Part shown: one piece after another, positions 35,055 to 46,414 of the stretch
Layout of the letters: every line of letters starts with the position of its first letter
Numbering within the stretch: the first letter of the stretch is position 1
Assembly (NCBI RefSeq): GCF_000218685.1
Contig: NW_006763292.1
Span: 2,991,909 to 3,055,908, forward strand
DNA from: Serpula lacrymans var. lacrymans S7.9
Lineage: Eukaryota; Basidiomycota; Agaricomycetes; Boletales; Serpulaceae
Direction: 5' to 3'
DNA: 64,000 nucleotides
Notes under the pieces: generated by a model
What the model saw: the letters and a program-made list of their open reading frames with translations, nothing else
Database searches by the model: none
What the model was told of the DNA's origin: nothing
Position numbers and translations under genes: made by a program

Positions 35055-35562
35055 GTCGACTTGTTCTCTTTGTAAAGTAAATAAAAAAATGTAACTGGGG
35101 GTCCCCGCTTGCTATCTGCGGATCTACCTCTTCCCAGCTGAGTATTGGATCTCAATCTCTGACTACCCACACTATAGTATTTGAAAATGTATATATAAAA
35201 AGTATTCGTACAAAACCCTGGTCCGAACGGTTGTCAGGGGGTGGTCCGCTTGTTAAGCTGTCAACCCTTCTCCAGACTGGCGGAGGCAAGTGCCCAGCCT
35301 GGTCAGAGGAAAGAGAAAGTGAAGTTTTGTATGTAAATTCTAATCAACAGTGGTTCCACACCAACTGCTGAGCTAAGTACTCCCCTTAATGCTGGGGGCC
35401 GCGTATCACAGGTATTGGTTCTTCTCCCAAAGCACTACAAGGCCGTCGCTAGGAGCGCACCTATCTGCTATGCGGGATATTCCTAACCAATAACCAAATC
35501 TCCTTCACCCTGGAGTCCGGGTGCCCAGTGGGACTTTTTGCACAACATGCGAGAGAGTAGAA

Positions 35563-35573
35563 GAGCGAGTCCT
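35563..35573 (-). promoter_or_regulatory. Putative self-priming site (Gypsy B)
   Basis: On the minus strand AGGACTCGCTC starts two bases after the 5' LTR, matching the Gypsy A site in 10 of 11 bases. The partner in this element's own 5' LTR has decayed to CAGTGAGTCCT, while its 3' LTR keeps CAGCGAGTCCT. Confidence 0.6.
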
Positions 35574-35575
35574 AA

Positions 35576-35991
35576 TGTAACAACCAAGAGTTAGTTACTC
35601 TGGCGCACACAAGAACACACTATAAAGGTAGTGATGAGGGAGTGGTTACCCCTTAAGCTGCAGAGAGTTTGTTGGTTAACAACAGGAGGACTCACTGAGG
35701 AGTCTCCTTGATCTATTGGGGTATTTATACTAATACAGAGTGTTTGTACCTATGTACTGTACAGTTGATAAAGGCAGTGGCTGATGATGTCAGAGGGCGC
35801 AGCCCATGTGACCAACTCCACTGTGTGAGAGAGTTTGAGTCTAAAAGAAGAATAAAGGCAGCGCTGCATGAGAAGGTGGAGTTAGAACAAAAATGGAAAG
35901 TGCTGTAAGGCACGGAGTGTGAACTATAGTAAAAGGTTAAAGCGGAGAATGAAAATTAAAGGAAAGGTCCGAAAATTGTGTTATCGTAACA
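35576..35991 (-). repeat. Gypsy B 5' LTR
   Basis: 416 bp. It carries the other LTR sub-type (GAGGGCGCAGCCCATGTGACCA on the plus strand in short blocks), shared with the solo LTR at 48504-48919 and not with its own 3' LTR. Confidence 0.9.
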
Positions 35992-36119
35992 GATTCAGTT
36001 TATTACTTCTTACTATGAAGATGAAAATATTAAGCTTTGTAGTGATTAATTAAAGCCATGGCGCAATGGGTGAGAAACATAAGCAATAAAACTCTCTAGT
36101 TCTAATGCTTTACAAAACT

Positions 36120-38022
36120 AGGAAGACTAGATGGAGGGCTGCAATATTTTGCGGTGTAACCCATCCAATCAAGAACCGCAATACGACTGTGTTCTTGTAA
36201 ACACGGATACATCATGGCCTACACCAGCTTGAATCCATGGCCTTTTTGCACCAGCTTGACTCCATAGCCTTTTTTGATATTACCTCGGGTCAGGGCAATA
36301 CAATATCGCCCTTGTAAAAATGTTCAAGCCTTCTCATGGAAAAATGAGAACAAAATGGGCAGGTGCACAGCTGTTTGACAAAGGAGAGTACAAGTTGATA
36401 CTACCACAGTTTTTTATTTGTGGTGCACACATGATACGAGCATTTGATATGAAAGACGGGCACTTTTTCTTGAATGATACAGCAGACGCAGATGTGTTCT
36501 TACGTTTTGGTGGCTAGTACTACTTCTTGCCTGAACCAGTCACAACTTTAACAATGTCATATGTGTTTTGGTCGTTGTATATTCAGGCTGAAACCACTGT
36601 ATTCTAATTGAGACTGATCAAACATTAATCACCTTACCAGTCAAAATATATTACTGAAAGGTTTTTGACTGGCTGACATGACCTTATTCTCCCTCAGAAT
36701 CTGTATCAATTCTGATCCAGTAATATAAGGTCTGATCAGCTCCTCCACAGTTTTGCGTCCACCTGTGATTCCCACGTAATATATCTAACTAGAACAATAA
36801 TTACTGCCTTGATGCACCTCTAATTAGATGGTTTAAAAGCCATTCTTGGGCCTCTTTTATTATTTCTTCATTAATTAGCGACTTTGGAGTTGAAAAAAAA
36901 GTCACCTGAACCAGCAACTACACTCGGTTAGTCATCAAAGCCGTTGCTGTCTATTGGAAGTCAGCGTTTCTCCCAGTTAGGCAAGAACTATATAGTTTTT
37001 TTGTCCTCTCCCACTGAGAGACAACTTGTTCAGCAACAACACTCATTTGCAGTCCGCACCACTCCAAATATGGTAGCAGCTATACAGTTCTGCGGCTTCT
37101 CCCCACACGGCGTGCATTCCCATTTGGCAACATTTGGTGACACTCGGTTACCGGCACATGATGATCAACAAGTTGTGTGACTTGTATATTATGCGAGCTC
37201 ACTGTTCAGCACAGCGAGCTTGTGTATCTTGCTTGTTTCTCCACATCACAACACGGGACTAGGCTTCCCTGAAAGCCATGATATAACACATCTTATGTAC
37301 TTGTACTTAATGCTATTCCAGCTATGCCCCAACTCCAGAGAGAAATGTTCAGCTATCACCAGAGATGTGTACAATACGTTCAAAGGCCGAGGATATTTCT
37401 ATGGCATCCTCCTTGTCCTCCTCTTCATCCTCAAGGCCTTCTTGGCTGTCAATTGCCTGGGACATTTCTCTACTAATTAAAGAAGAATCACTACTGACAG
37501 TTGTTACCAAGGGGGTGTGTGCTGAAGCCTTGCTAGCACTTTCTCTAGGTCTGATGTCGACACTTTCACCAGGACAGATTGTACCAGTAAAACCTGGTAG
37601 TTGCAATATTTTGAGTAGGCGGGAAACATGGTATTTGTTAAAGCACCCGCGCTCCATCTGGTGTATGCCAATTTGGAGGGCCAGAGGGAGATTGGTTGCG
37701 CGAACTTGGTCTCCGCATGCACACATGTATGCATCTTCATCCCCGAAGTAAGTTGTGAATCACCTGATCTCAACATTAAGGCGGTCAATTTCTTCACTGG
37801 CACGGCAGATTTTGAAGTACTGATCCATTGCAAGACGGCCCGCAGGGGTTGCCCAGGGTTTACTTGTTATATCCTGCCATGCGTCCCACAGGAGGTCAAA
37901 GTCTGCAAGAAAAGCGTACTCTACAACCTGCTTCCGGTCTGGGGTAGGACAAGGTGGTCGCAGAGCTTTGGCAGTGGTATTATAGTTGTTCAAAGCTGTT
38001 CGGATAGTAGCTGATCGTGCTT
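36120..38022 (+). repeat. Left arm of a 1903-bp inverted repeat
   Basis: The reverse complement of 45741-47643, same length. The only difference I saw is T at 38000 opposite G at 45763 (read as C on the other strand). It contains the last part of a KDZ transposase (minus strand) and a short opposing ORF 36320-36517 (HMIRAFDMKDGHFFLND). Contents are entered separately. Confidence 0.95.
36320..36517 (+). other. Small ORF, unidentified, in the inverted-repeat arm
   Basis: 65 codons with motif LPQFFICGAHMIRAFDMKD, repeated identically at 47443-47246 in the other arm. In the right arm it is on the same strand as, and downstream of, the Plavaka-type remnant, so it may be the C-terminal exon of that or a related element protein. 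Family not recognised with confidence. Confidence 0.4.
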
Positions 38023-41000
38023 ACAAGGCTTTACCAATATGCTTGCGTAGTGCATAGCCTAGAAACCTGTTAGTGTTTACTGAGATCCTTTGAATGATTC
38101 TTTACCTGTCTGCGAGCAATTCATTTTTGTCAGCTCGAACATGCAAGCCACAACAAGCCCCTCCAAACGATCTAAGGCCCTCTGATATTTCTGCATGGCC
38201 ACGAGCCTGCCAGCACATTGCCATTCCGGATCATCTGGAGTCCAATGCCGTACAACCTGAAGCTTCACTTCTAATACATGTACTGCCTCCAGAATCTTCT
38301 TGTACTTTTCCTGCGCATGACAATGAGCGGTCTCTATCTTTTATGTTGGATCTGCCCTCTACGCCACCAGTGTTGTAGGAATCTGCGAGGAGAACATGTT
38401 AGCTGCTGCCACAAGAGCCTGTCTAAAGAGCAGAAATAAACATGTTAGTCCGGTGCGGTGGCGACGGCTTCACGTACTCACTGACTGCCAATTTGTCCAG
38501 TTTCTGCCAGTACTCCATTTGGAGTGCCTCTTCTATCGGCTCCTTGCGTAGACCGTTTAAATACAGCTTCTCCTCCTACAACCACCTCTCAAATGTCCCC
38601 TCCTCAACGACCTGAAGCTCTCACATTGCCTTTGCAAGATTGACTGGTCCATTGGCGAGAATGTCTAGTGCCTGCTTGTAGTTGTTGTACAGGAATGTAG
38701 CTACAAATCAAAACAATACATTATTTGTTCCATGGCCATCAGGGGGAAGAAAAAGACTTACATAGATTATGATACACTTCAAATGTATCATTGTGTTCAA
38801 AGTATGTGTCAATGACTTGCTTTCGGTGAAATATGCTGGCATATCGGACAGAAGACACTAAAGCATTGGACTTGGAGAATGCACGCTCACATCCCTCCAA
38901 GTCCTCAAGGCCTAGACCTTCAACATACAACACCAAGTGATCCAATTGACAGAGGTGTCTGTGAGTGTTGTCATGCACCAAAGTTGATTGGTAGCATGGA
39001 CAGGTGTCAATAACGAAGCAAATATTCAAAAAGACTCGCCTTTGCGCCACACAGGCACAGTGCGTGCCACGTGGAATAGTAATTAATATTGCCTTTTTCA
39101 AACTTGTGGCTGATCAGCACCACCTCTATTAGGCAATCCAGTCATGCTCACCTTTGCTTTTCCATTCGGTACTTTCTGCGTTTTGGCATTTCAGCAAATT
39201 TTTGTGTTGCCACTGGCTACAAAGTGCATTGCGCCCTCACTTTTGTTGTTTCCTTCACTTCCCTTCCTTTGCCTAGCCCCACCATGGGTCCCTTACTCTC
39301 GTTTTTATTCTCACCCGACGGTCATTTCTGGATCCCCATTTTAGTTCACCTCCTCGTCACCTCCAGCCTCCTCCTCCTCATCTTCTTTGCTCCCCCACCA
39401 TTTCTGATGTCACCACTTCCTATCCGCTTCCGTTGCTGATCCGTCAACTACCACGTGCCACTGCTGATATCAGCAAAGCCCGGCGGCCGGTTCAAATAGG
39501 GCAACAGGTCCATCTTTATGACGTCGATCTACCATCATATACTATCAAAACATCGGTCGCTCGTCTTGCCTGGTTGGAGCGTGGGTGGGTAATTTTTGAG
39601 CTGGAGAAGGTTCATCCCCTTGCGTCACCCATGTTCATCGCTGTCCCATTCACTTGGGTACACTTATCTTTTGTCCATTGTCTTCGCTACAGCTACACCT
39701 ACCACACACTGTCTGGGACTCACTTGTTCCAAATTGGGACTACTCCTCTCCCTCCCTCGTTTGACCAGGTGGTCCAACACAACCAGTCCATTGGTAAGGC
39801 CATGGAACTGTCGGATTTGGACTAGGTGGTGGACCGGTGGCTCCAGTTTCTTTTTTTTCAGCAGAATATTCATTTACAGTGCAATTATTTTTGATTTTTG
39901 AATCATTTTTATGGACACATATTTTTTAGAATGCCTGACTGACAATAAATGAACTGTGTTGATACTGATAGTGTTTTGCCTTGCCCTTTTTTTACTGTAT
40001 CTTCCCATGACACCATGATTTTCCTGCTCTCTTTTTGCTATTGGACTTTACTTTATGGCTGTACAAACCTGTGACATTACTCACAGCATTCATTGTTCTA
40101 TCCCTTTTTTCCCCTTTTTTTGACAACTTTATCCTGTACTACCTACACAGAATTTGTCAGCATACATTCCTTCCTTCATGTTCTTTCTCATTCTTTTTGC
40201 ACAGCTATACTGTGCATAGCCTACTTTTCTTTTACTATATAAACCCCTGTATTTTACCTTGTAAAAAAAACAAGAACTCGAATCCAGACTTCTTCTCTAA
40301 TCTCAAGTTCACTACTCACTACTACTTGTGATCCAGTGTGGTCACAACACTCACTTCCCACTGCTACCACTGTTAACTGCTGTCATCGTCACTCATCACT
40401 TTTTGAAAGTGATTGTCATCCCTTTTGATTAGAGTCCTTCTGAGCACTACAGTCTGTGCGTCAGGAGCCTGCTATCACTGGGAACCTCGTCACCTTGTCA
40501 TCCTCGTCATTCTCAGACCTACCTTGTGCTACAATTAGCAAGGTAGTGCTCATCTATACTCGTCACTAAGCCCCTATCTTCTATAAATTCAACTATCCCT
40601 CCTCCTCAAAACCCACACTCATACATCTCTGGGTTTTACTTTGAAGGATCGTTATATGTACCACCCCACAAACAACCAGACCACTCCACTGTTTTAGGAG
40701 GCAAAGCCCATAAACAAGTTCCGTGAAATCTGGGAGGATTGTGTGTTAGTTTGTTTTTGTGTGTGGTTTTCTAACAACAGTTCTCATCATCGACAGCGTG
40801 CCCATGGAATGCCCCCACCAAACATGTGTGATTGAGTGTGTGAGCCCGTGAACCAAGAGGGCTGTTCCGAAGAGTGGTTTTAAATTTGCAGTTGATGTCA
40901 AACCCGCCTGCAAGACCTTCACCGAAGACATCCAGCAGTTTCACAACAACAGCCAGAGGATATTTGGCCCTATAAGAATAGATCAGTAATGTAGAAAGTA

Positions 41001-42360
41001 TGATAGTAGTGAATGACCTACAATTCTCCACTCTGCACCATATCCACAACAACAAGTAACATTCTATGGCGGCAAAGAGCCAAAAATTTACCGGTTTCAT
41101 CAAACACGCCCCACATCTTTTTCACGATATCATCTTTCATATTTTTCTAGCGGCCAGCACATAGATTATCTTCAACGTTGTCCTGTAAGGTGTGAAAGTC
41201 AGCGTAAATAAATCTTATTAGCTAGTCCTACAGCACTGATGGTCTCTCCCAGAATGTCCTCTAGAACTCTGTGCGCCCATTTATCCACGTACTCCCTTGG
41301 CAAGTAGTGATCTCCACAAATATACTGAGGGCTTGGAAGTTGTGATGAATGGCCTATCCTCTCATTGTTATTGTCTGGTGAGGTTTGTCTGATGATTCAC
41401 TTGAGCGAATCATTGCCATCCATTGTGTACATCATCTTGAATAACAGAGTGCCCTCGTTCTTTAGCTTGTACATGCATGGTGGGCAAGCGTGCTTCAATC
41501 TCCACTCAGGTGAATTATGTTGAAGAGCCAATTGCACAAGCTCACTGATACGCTGTCGGACTTCAAGATAGAGACCAAAGGCAATAGAAAACTGGAGGAA
41601 AAGATATCCTCTGTACCGAACCTGAAGAATTAGTCAGCAACCTACACAGTCAAACTAAAAGTACTATGCAATGTGATACAACTCTAGGGTATCCACTGTG
41701 ATGCCTACCGAGGGGGAGATTGGCGAACAAGGCATTACACCTTGACAAACAAGAGCCGACACAATAAAAGTGTCACTAGGAAAGATGTTGAGTTGGAAAG
41801 TCTGGGCGTCTATAAAATGACACAGCATTTTTCAGCGCTAACCCTATCTAAAGCATTCAATCAAATTGAGGTTCTTACCAAAGACGTCCACCACCTGAAC
41901 CTTGACAAACCCTGTCCCTCGAGGTAAGTCATTGCCGGTGCATACTTTTTGTTCCCCTAGAAAACCTTGAGCACCAGATGCCTTGCAATTGTAAGTCCAC
42001 TTGAGGTATGCATCTGTAATTGCGGTCAGCTGATGATTAAAGGCAAGAACCCGGAGCATAATACGGTCTCTACGATTTTGATGATCTGGTCAACATGATT
42101 TACGGTGATAGTAGCTGACAATTCATGAGAAGACAAAGAAAATGTTGAGTTAAGATAATGTACTCTTTCCACAAGTTGCCGTTGAGTTTCCTCGTGAGTG
42201 CTTCAAATTCTCCACCCACATGACTGATGTTCAATGGCTCTGAACCATCAAGCACATCATTGAGGGTCACAATGTTGTTGTATATATCTTTGTCGTCACT
42301 AACTGGTGCATTGTGGAGGTCTCTCAGTGCCTCCAAAGCGCATCGTTCGTCGGCCGTCAT
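37349..42360 (-). pseudogene. KDZ-type transposase (pseudogene)
   Basis: Blocks typical of Kyakuja-Dileera-Zisupton transposases occur in order on the minus strand. CPPCMYKLKNEGTLLFKM with YTMDGNDSLK lies near 41400-41500. KYPLAVVVKLLDVFGEGLAG, FDINCKFKTTLRNSPLGS and VGAFHGHA lie at 40960-40790. LGLEDLEGCERAFSKSNALV and YASIFHRKQVIDTYFEH lie at 38920-38790. RALDRLEGLVVACMFELTK lies near 38150. The tail (NNYNTTAKAL, DEDAYMCACGDQ, LALQIGIHQMERG, LPGFTG) lies in the inverted-repeat arm, ending at 37349. The N-terminal region (42360-41600) is degraded. Stops include TGA after RLNVEIR (37760-37762) where a CGA is likely. About 1.8 kb of foreign sequence lies between FHGHA and the LCQLDHLV block. 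Such proteins move large DNA transposons, but this copy is dead. Confidence 0.85.
38975..40795 (+). mobile_element. Insertion inside the KDZ gene, unidentified
   Basis: Interrupts the KDZ frame between the VGAFHGHA and LCQLDHLV blocks. It contains a plus-strand ORF 39433-39825 (130 codons, no recognised domain; VQIGQQVHLYDVDLPSYTI). A stretch at 40070-40346 looks LTR-like: TGTGAC at one end, GTCACA at the other and TATATAAACCCC between. Borders are approximate and no target duplication was found. An unusually long intron is less likely but possible. Confidence 0.45.
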
Positions 42361-42952
42361 TTCTCGTTCATGTAAGGGTTGCTATATTTTTAGGTGCATC
42401 AGTCACTCACCTTGCATGCAAACCCTATAACTTTCATACGACTCTAAGGCTCTTTTTGTAAGTGCTTTTGGACCCAAAACCTTGTGCACAGGCTTTGTTG
42501 GCATGCCATTCTTGCCTCAAGTCCGCCCCACATGTCTGATCTTCCCACTCGACAAGCTGGTACGTTTTTGAGGGCGTTTTGCATTTACACCAACCATGGG
42601 TGCAACTCGGATGATGATGTATTGATGTTCTGCATAGTAGACTTGGTATTCAGTACCCACCGGTACTCAGCAGCAGGTCTCAGGACACGTCCGTGACAGC
42701 GCATGACACAGGTATGTGATTGATAGCCACATCATCATTCACTCTATCTCCTGCCATGATTTGCATGCATCAATCACCTACAGCCAATTCTAGTGCCATT
42801 CCTCCGACCTCTTCATTTTCACCTGGAAAACCACGCTGTGACAATCACAATCGCTCTGGTAGGTAATGTCAGTAGATGATTCCTTGCTCAAGTTATTGAT
42901 TTTACCCACAGCACAATGCCTGCCTTTCATGGAGACAATCACAAGCACCCAT

Positions 42953-42990
42953 ACCACTACAACCACAACCACAACCACAACCACAACAAT
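42953..42990 (+). repeat. ACAACC microsatellite
   Basis: About six hexamer units of ACAACC just before the chosen ATG. If an upstream start is used they encode a polythreonine run. Confidence 0.85.
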
Positions 42991-43544
42991 GACAGATGCT
43001 ATCTCTGTGACAACCACCCCAAGAAAGTCTCCCCAGCTGGCCGTGGCAGGTCCTTATGACTTGGAGAGTCCACAATTACCACCCACCATCAAAAACAAGC
43101 TGCTTGCCCAACCTCCTGTCAGTCTAATGACATTGTTCAAATCAAATGTTCCTCGCCCCGACCACATTCAACCTCCTGCAAAAGGCGTCACTCCGGAGGG
43201 TTACTATGTTGTCTGGGTTGGTCAAGAAGTGGGGATCTTCTACACCTGGTGAGTTTGGCCTTCCATTCTGTTCAATTCTACTAAATAAACTTAGGGATAA
43301 TGCTGCTGAAAGGGTACTAGGTGTTAGCAGTAATAGGTATAAGAAATACAACAACTTTGATGAGGCTCTCAGGAAATATAGAAGTAAGTATGAGTTGGGT
43401 GCCGTTCAAGCGGTCCCAATCCCTGGTGGTTGGTTCTGGTCAGAGGACATCCATTCCGATGATGATGACCCATACTCTGCTCTCACAGAGCGTTCGTGGG
43501 ATGCGCTTGAGGCGTTAACTGATCATTTAAGCCATGTCTTATGA
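42989..43544 (+). CDS. Small protein with an RNase H1 hybrid-binding-like (viroplasmin) domain
   Basis: Two exons, 42989-43248 and 43295-43544, give 169 residues. The 46-nt intron has GTGAGT, TACTAA-like CTACTAAAT and TTAG. The donor falls inside the TGG of FYTW and the first exon-2 base restores it, so the joined frame is exact. The core reads GYYVVWVGQEVGIFYTW, then VLGVSSNRYKKYNNFDEALR, the pattern of the RNase H1 N-terminal RNA/DNA-hybrid-binding domain (W-x2-G-x3-GI-x3-W ... YKKF ... EA). No RNase H catalytic domain follows. The tail is acidic (HSDDDDPYSALTERSWDALEAL). The start could be further upstream (ATG 42866 or 42929), across an ACAACC microsatellite. The stop is exactly beside a Copia LTR fragment. 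Such free-standing domains recur in repeat-rich Agaricomycete genomes, and their function is unknown. Confidence 0.7.
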
Positions 43545-45740
43545 ATAGTCGGAGGTGCTACTCACTACAGTATAATGACTCCTAGGAGAACAATGGTTAC
43601 TCCATGGAGTGGTGGCTATGCTCCATGGAGAACAATGGCTGCTTTGGCAGAGACCGGGTTTATCCGGTTTTGTCACTCCCACTCGAGTGCAACTGTAGTC
43701 CCATAGCTTTAGAGAATTTCCAGTGTTTTTTGTGAGTGAGGGGTTTAGTGAGAATGTCAGCAACCATATCTCCTGTAGGAACATATCTGATTACTGCCTA
43801 TCCCTTTGATACTAAGTTATCTCGGATAAAATGATATTTTTGATGAATATGTTTTGTGCGAGCACGGAACTGCAGATCTCGTGTGAGAATGATAGCTGCT
43901 TGATTGTCACAGTGCAATATTGTAGGTCCATTTTGAGCATGTCCAATTTCTTCAAAAAATGTCCAAAGCCATGCAAGGTGTTGTCCAGCATTGCTCAATC
44001 CAATGTACTCTGACTCCGTGGAGGATAAAGCTACCATGCTTTGTCTTTTGCTTGTCCAGGAGATTGCTCCTTGGATGGTGATAAAGACAAACCCTGATGT
44101 TGATCGAGACATGTCTGGGTCTCCAGACCAATCTGCATCTGAATATCCATAGAAATCCATGTCCATGGGGACATCTGTGCCATCATATTGTAGTTCCATG
44201 TCCCTGGTTGCTTTCAGATATCGGAGGACACATTTTGCAGCTTCCCAGTGATGGCTCCTTGGAGCTGAGCTATGCCTGCTTAGTGTTCCAACGATGTAGG
44301 CAATGTCTGGGCGGGTTCCGAGCATGGCATACATGAGGGAGCCTACAATTGAGAGGTATGACACTTGGCGCCCTTCAATATGCATCTCGTGTTGCACAAT
44401 ATCTTCCCCTGGAGCATTTGCAAGGAGTTTTGATCCATGGGCCATTGGTGTCCATACTGGTTTGCAGTTCTTCATTCCAGTACACTCCAGGACTGTGTCA
44501 ATGTATTGGCATTGCAATAGGGATATTGTTTTGTTTGAACAATCACGTTGGATTTCTATTCCGAGGATGTATTTTGCTTCTCCAAGGTCCCGCATTTTGA
44601 ATATGGATTTGAGTTTGGCTTTTGTGATATCCATGAATTTTCGGGATAAAGCTCCTAGGAGGAGGTCATCCACATAGACAACAACAAAGCATATTTGTTT
44701 GTTGTCCCGGAACACATAGAGACATGTTTCTGCATTTAGTCTTGTGAAGCCGAGCTCCTGGAGCTTGCAATCAAAAGTTTTGTTCCATGTACAACCAGCT
44801 TGTTTTAACCCGTAGATGGATTTCTTCAATCTCCAGCAGTATCCAGGTTGGATAGGAACACCCCCTGGAGGAAGCATGTACAGTTCTTCTTCAAGTTCTC
44901 TATTGAAATAAGCTGTGGATACGTCCATTTGATCAAGTTCTAGGTCGTACTTTGCTGCCAGGGCTAGAATAATTCGGATCGACTCTAAGTTTGCAACCAG
45001 AGCAAAAACCCCCTGGTAATCAATCCCCTCCCTTTGAGTAAAACCTCGTGCAACAATCCAGAGTTTGTATCTCTCAATATTTCCATTTTGATCAAACTTA
45101 AACCGGAACACAGGTTTTGATGTGATGGGTTTCACTCCCTTTGGAAGTGGAACAGTGTCATATACTGCATTAGTATTGAGACTTAGGAGTTCCTCCTCCA
45201 AGGCAGACTTCCATAATTCTCCATCCGGACGTGATAAGGCTTCCTTTAGTGTCCTTGGAAGGTCTGTGTTAGATGGACTGGTACTTGCTATTCCAGCAAA
45301 GAATGTCTCCTCTGTTTCAGATGTTTCTTCATGAACCTCAGGAGTGTTAGGTTTCTCCATGGAGTTGTCATGCTGCTCTTTTTGAGACTGTTCCTCATCT
45401 AGGGTCCTTTGATAATCCCGGTTTTTGTCTGCAGGACAGGTCTGGCAACTGCTTCTGTGTACTCCTAGGACTTCAGCAGGCATGACTGCTCTTTTAGGAA
45501 CTTGTGCAGGTACTCTAGGGAGTAAACGCATTTGTGTATTTATTGCCCCACTCACTCCTGAAGGTGTTGAATCACTCCTCGAAGGTGTTGGATGACTCCT
45601 TGGAGGTGTTGTATGCCTTCCAGAAGCTGATCCAATGGACAGGCTGTCTAGCTGTATTCGGACTTTTTCCACATCAGCTGGCTGTATGTTGAGGGGCTGT
45701 CCTCCCACTGACTGTAACTCTACTTTGGCTTTCCGTTCTG
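43545..45740 (-). mobile_element. 5'-truncated Copia element
   Basis: Consists of pol without gag, protease or the integrase core (45740-43690) and a 131-bp stub of the 3' LTR (43675-43545, starting TGACAAAACCGG on the minus strand). It is cut at one end by the right inverted-repeat arm and at the other by the stop codon of the hybrid-binding-domain gene. The LTR is the same family as the solo LTRs at 247 and 53606. Confidence 0.9.
43690..45740 (-). pseudogene. pol: Copia pol: reverse transcriptase and RNase H, one premature stop
   Basis: The minus-strand frame opens with the variable linker after integrase (many SHPTPSRSD-like repeats). Then come the reverse transcriptase (LSRPDGELWKSALEEEL, KSIYGLKQAGCTWNK, VVYVDDLLLG near 44670) and RNase H (YSDADWSGD, STESEYIGLSNAGQ, HCDNQAAI, TKHIHQKYHFIRD). 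A TAG at 43798-43800 after LVSKG stops the frame, but the usual end (VADILTKPLTHKKHW) follows in frame to about 43700. The listed start inside the arm is chance read-through. RT and RNase H motifs are complete, so the truncation and stop are the main defects. Confidence 0.92.
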
Positions 45741-46414
45741 AAGCACGATCAGCTACTATCCGGACAGCTTTGAACAACTATAATACCACTGCCAAAGCTC
45801 TGCGACCACCTTGTCCTACCCCAGACCGGAAGCAGGTTGTAGAGTACGCTTTTCTTGCAGACTTTGACCTCCTGTGGGACGCATGGCAGGATATAACAAG
45901 TAAACCCTGGGCAACCCCTGCGGGCCGTCTTGCAATGGATCAGTACTTCAAAATCTGCCGTGCCAGTGAAGAAATTGACCGCCTTAATGTTGAGATCAGG
46001 TGATTCACAACTTACTTCGGGGATGAAGATGCATACATGTGTGCATGCGGAGACCAAGTTCGCGCAACCAATCTCCCTCTGGCCCTCCAAATTGGCATAC
46101 ACCAGATGGAGCGCGGGTGCTTTAACAAATACCATGTTTCCCGCCTACTCAAAATATTGCAACTACCAGGTTTTACTGGTACAATCTGTCCTGGTGAAAG
46201 TGTCGACATCAGACCTAGAGAAAGTGCTAGCAAGGCTTCAGCACACACCCCCTTGGTAACAACTGTCAGTAGTGATTCTTCTTTAATTAGTAGAGAAATG
46301 TCCCAGGCAATTGACAGCCAAGAAGGCCTTGAGGATGAAGAGGAGGACAAGGAGGATGCCATAGAAATATCCTCGGCCTTTGAACGTATTGTACACATCT
46401 CTGGTGATAGCTGA
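45741..46414 (+). pseudogene. C-terminal fragment of a KDZ-type transposase (arm copy)
   Basis: Same as the KDZ tail in the left arm, on the plus strand: NNYNTTAKAL, VVEYAFLADFDLLWDAW, RASEEIDRLNVEIR, then TGA, DEDAYMCACGDQ and LPGFTGT, ending at 46412-46414. It starts abruptly at the arm border, so nothing upstream of ARSATIRTAL is present. The shared TGA shows that the nonsense mutation predates the duplication. Confidence 0.88.

Larger units (their letters stand above)
29781..35991 (-). mobile_element. Gypsy B: second chromodomain element, decayed
   Basis: Same family as Gypsy A but on the minus strand. 5' LTR 35576-35991, leader, gag, pol, purine tract and 3' LTR 29781-30195. Internal sequence is close to Gypsy A, but there are several nonsense codons, a 5-base deletion in the reverse transcriptase and a ~69-base in-frame deletion in gag. 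The two LTRs differ at many sites (about one in seven by eye), and the flanks (GCTGA left, GATTC right) do not form a target duplication. It is therefore probably a product of recombination between elements, not a simple insertion. Confidence 0.92.

Noticed and set aside
45741..45777. First residues of the 659-codon Copia ORF (MFKAVRIVADRA)
   Set aside because: This part lies inside the inverted-repeat arm and is antisense KDZ sequence. The Copia homology starts at 45740.
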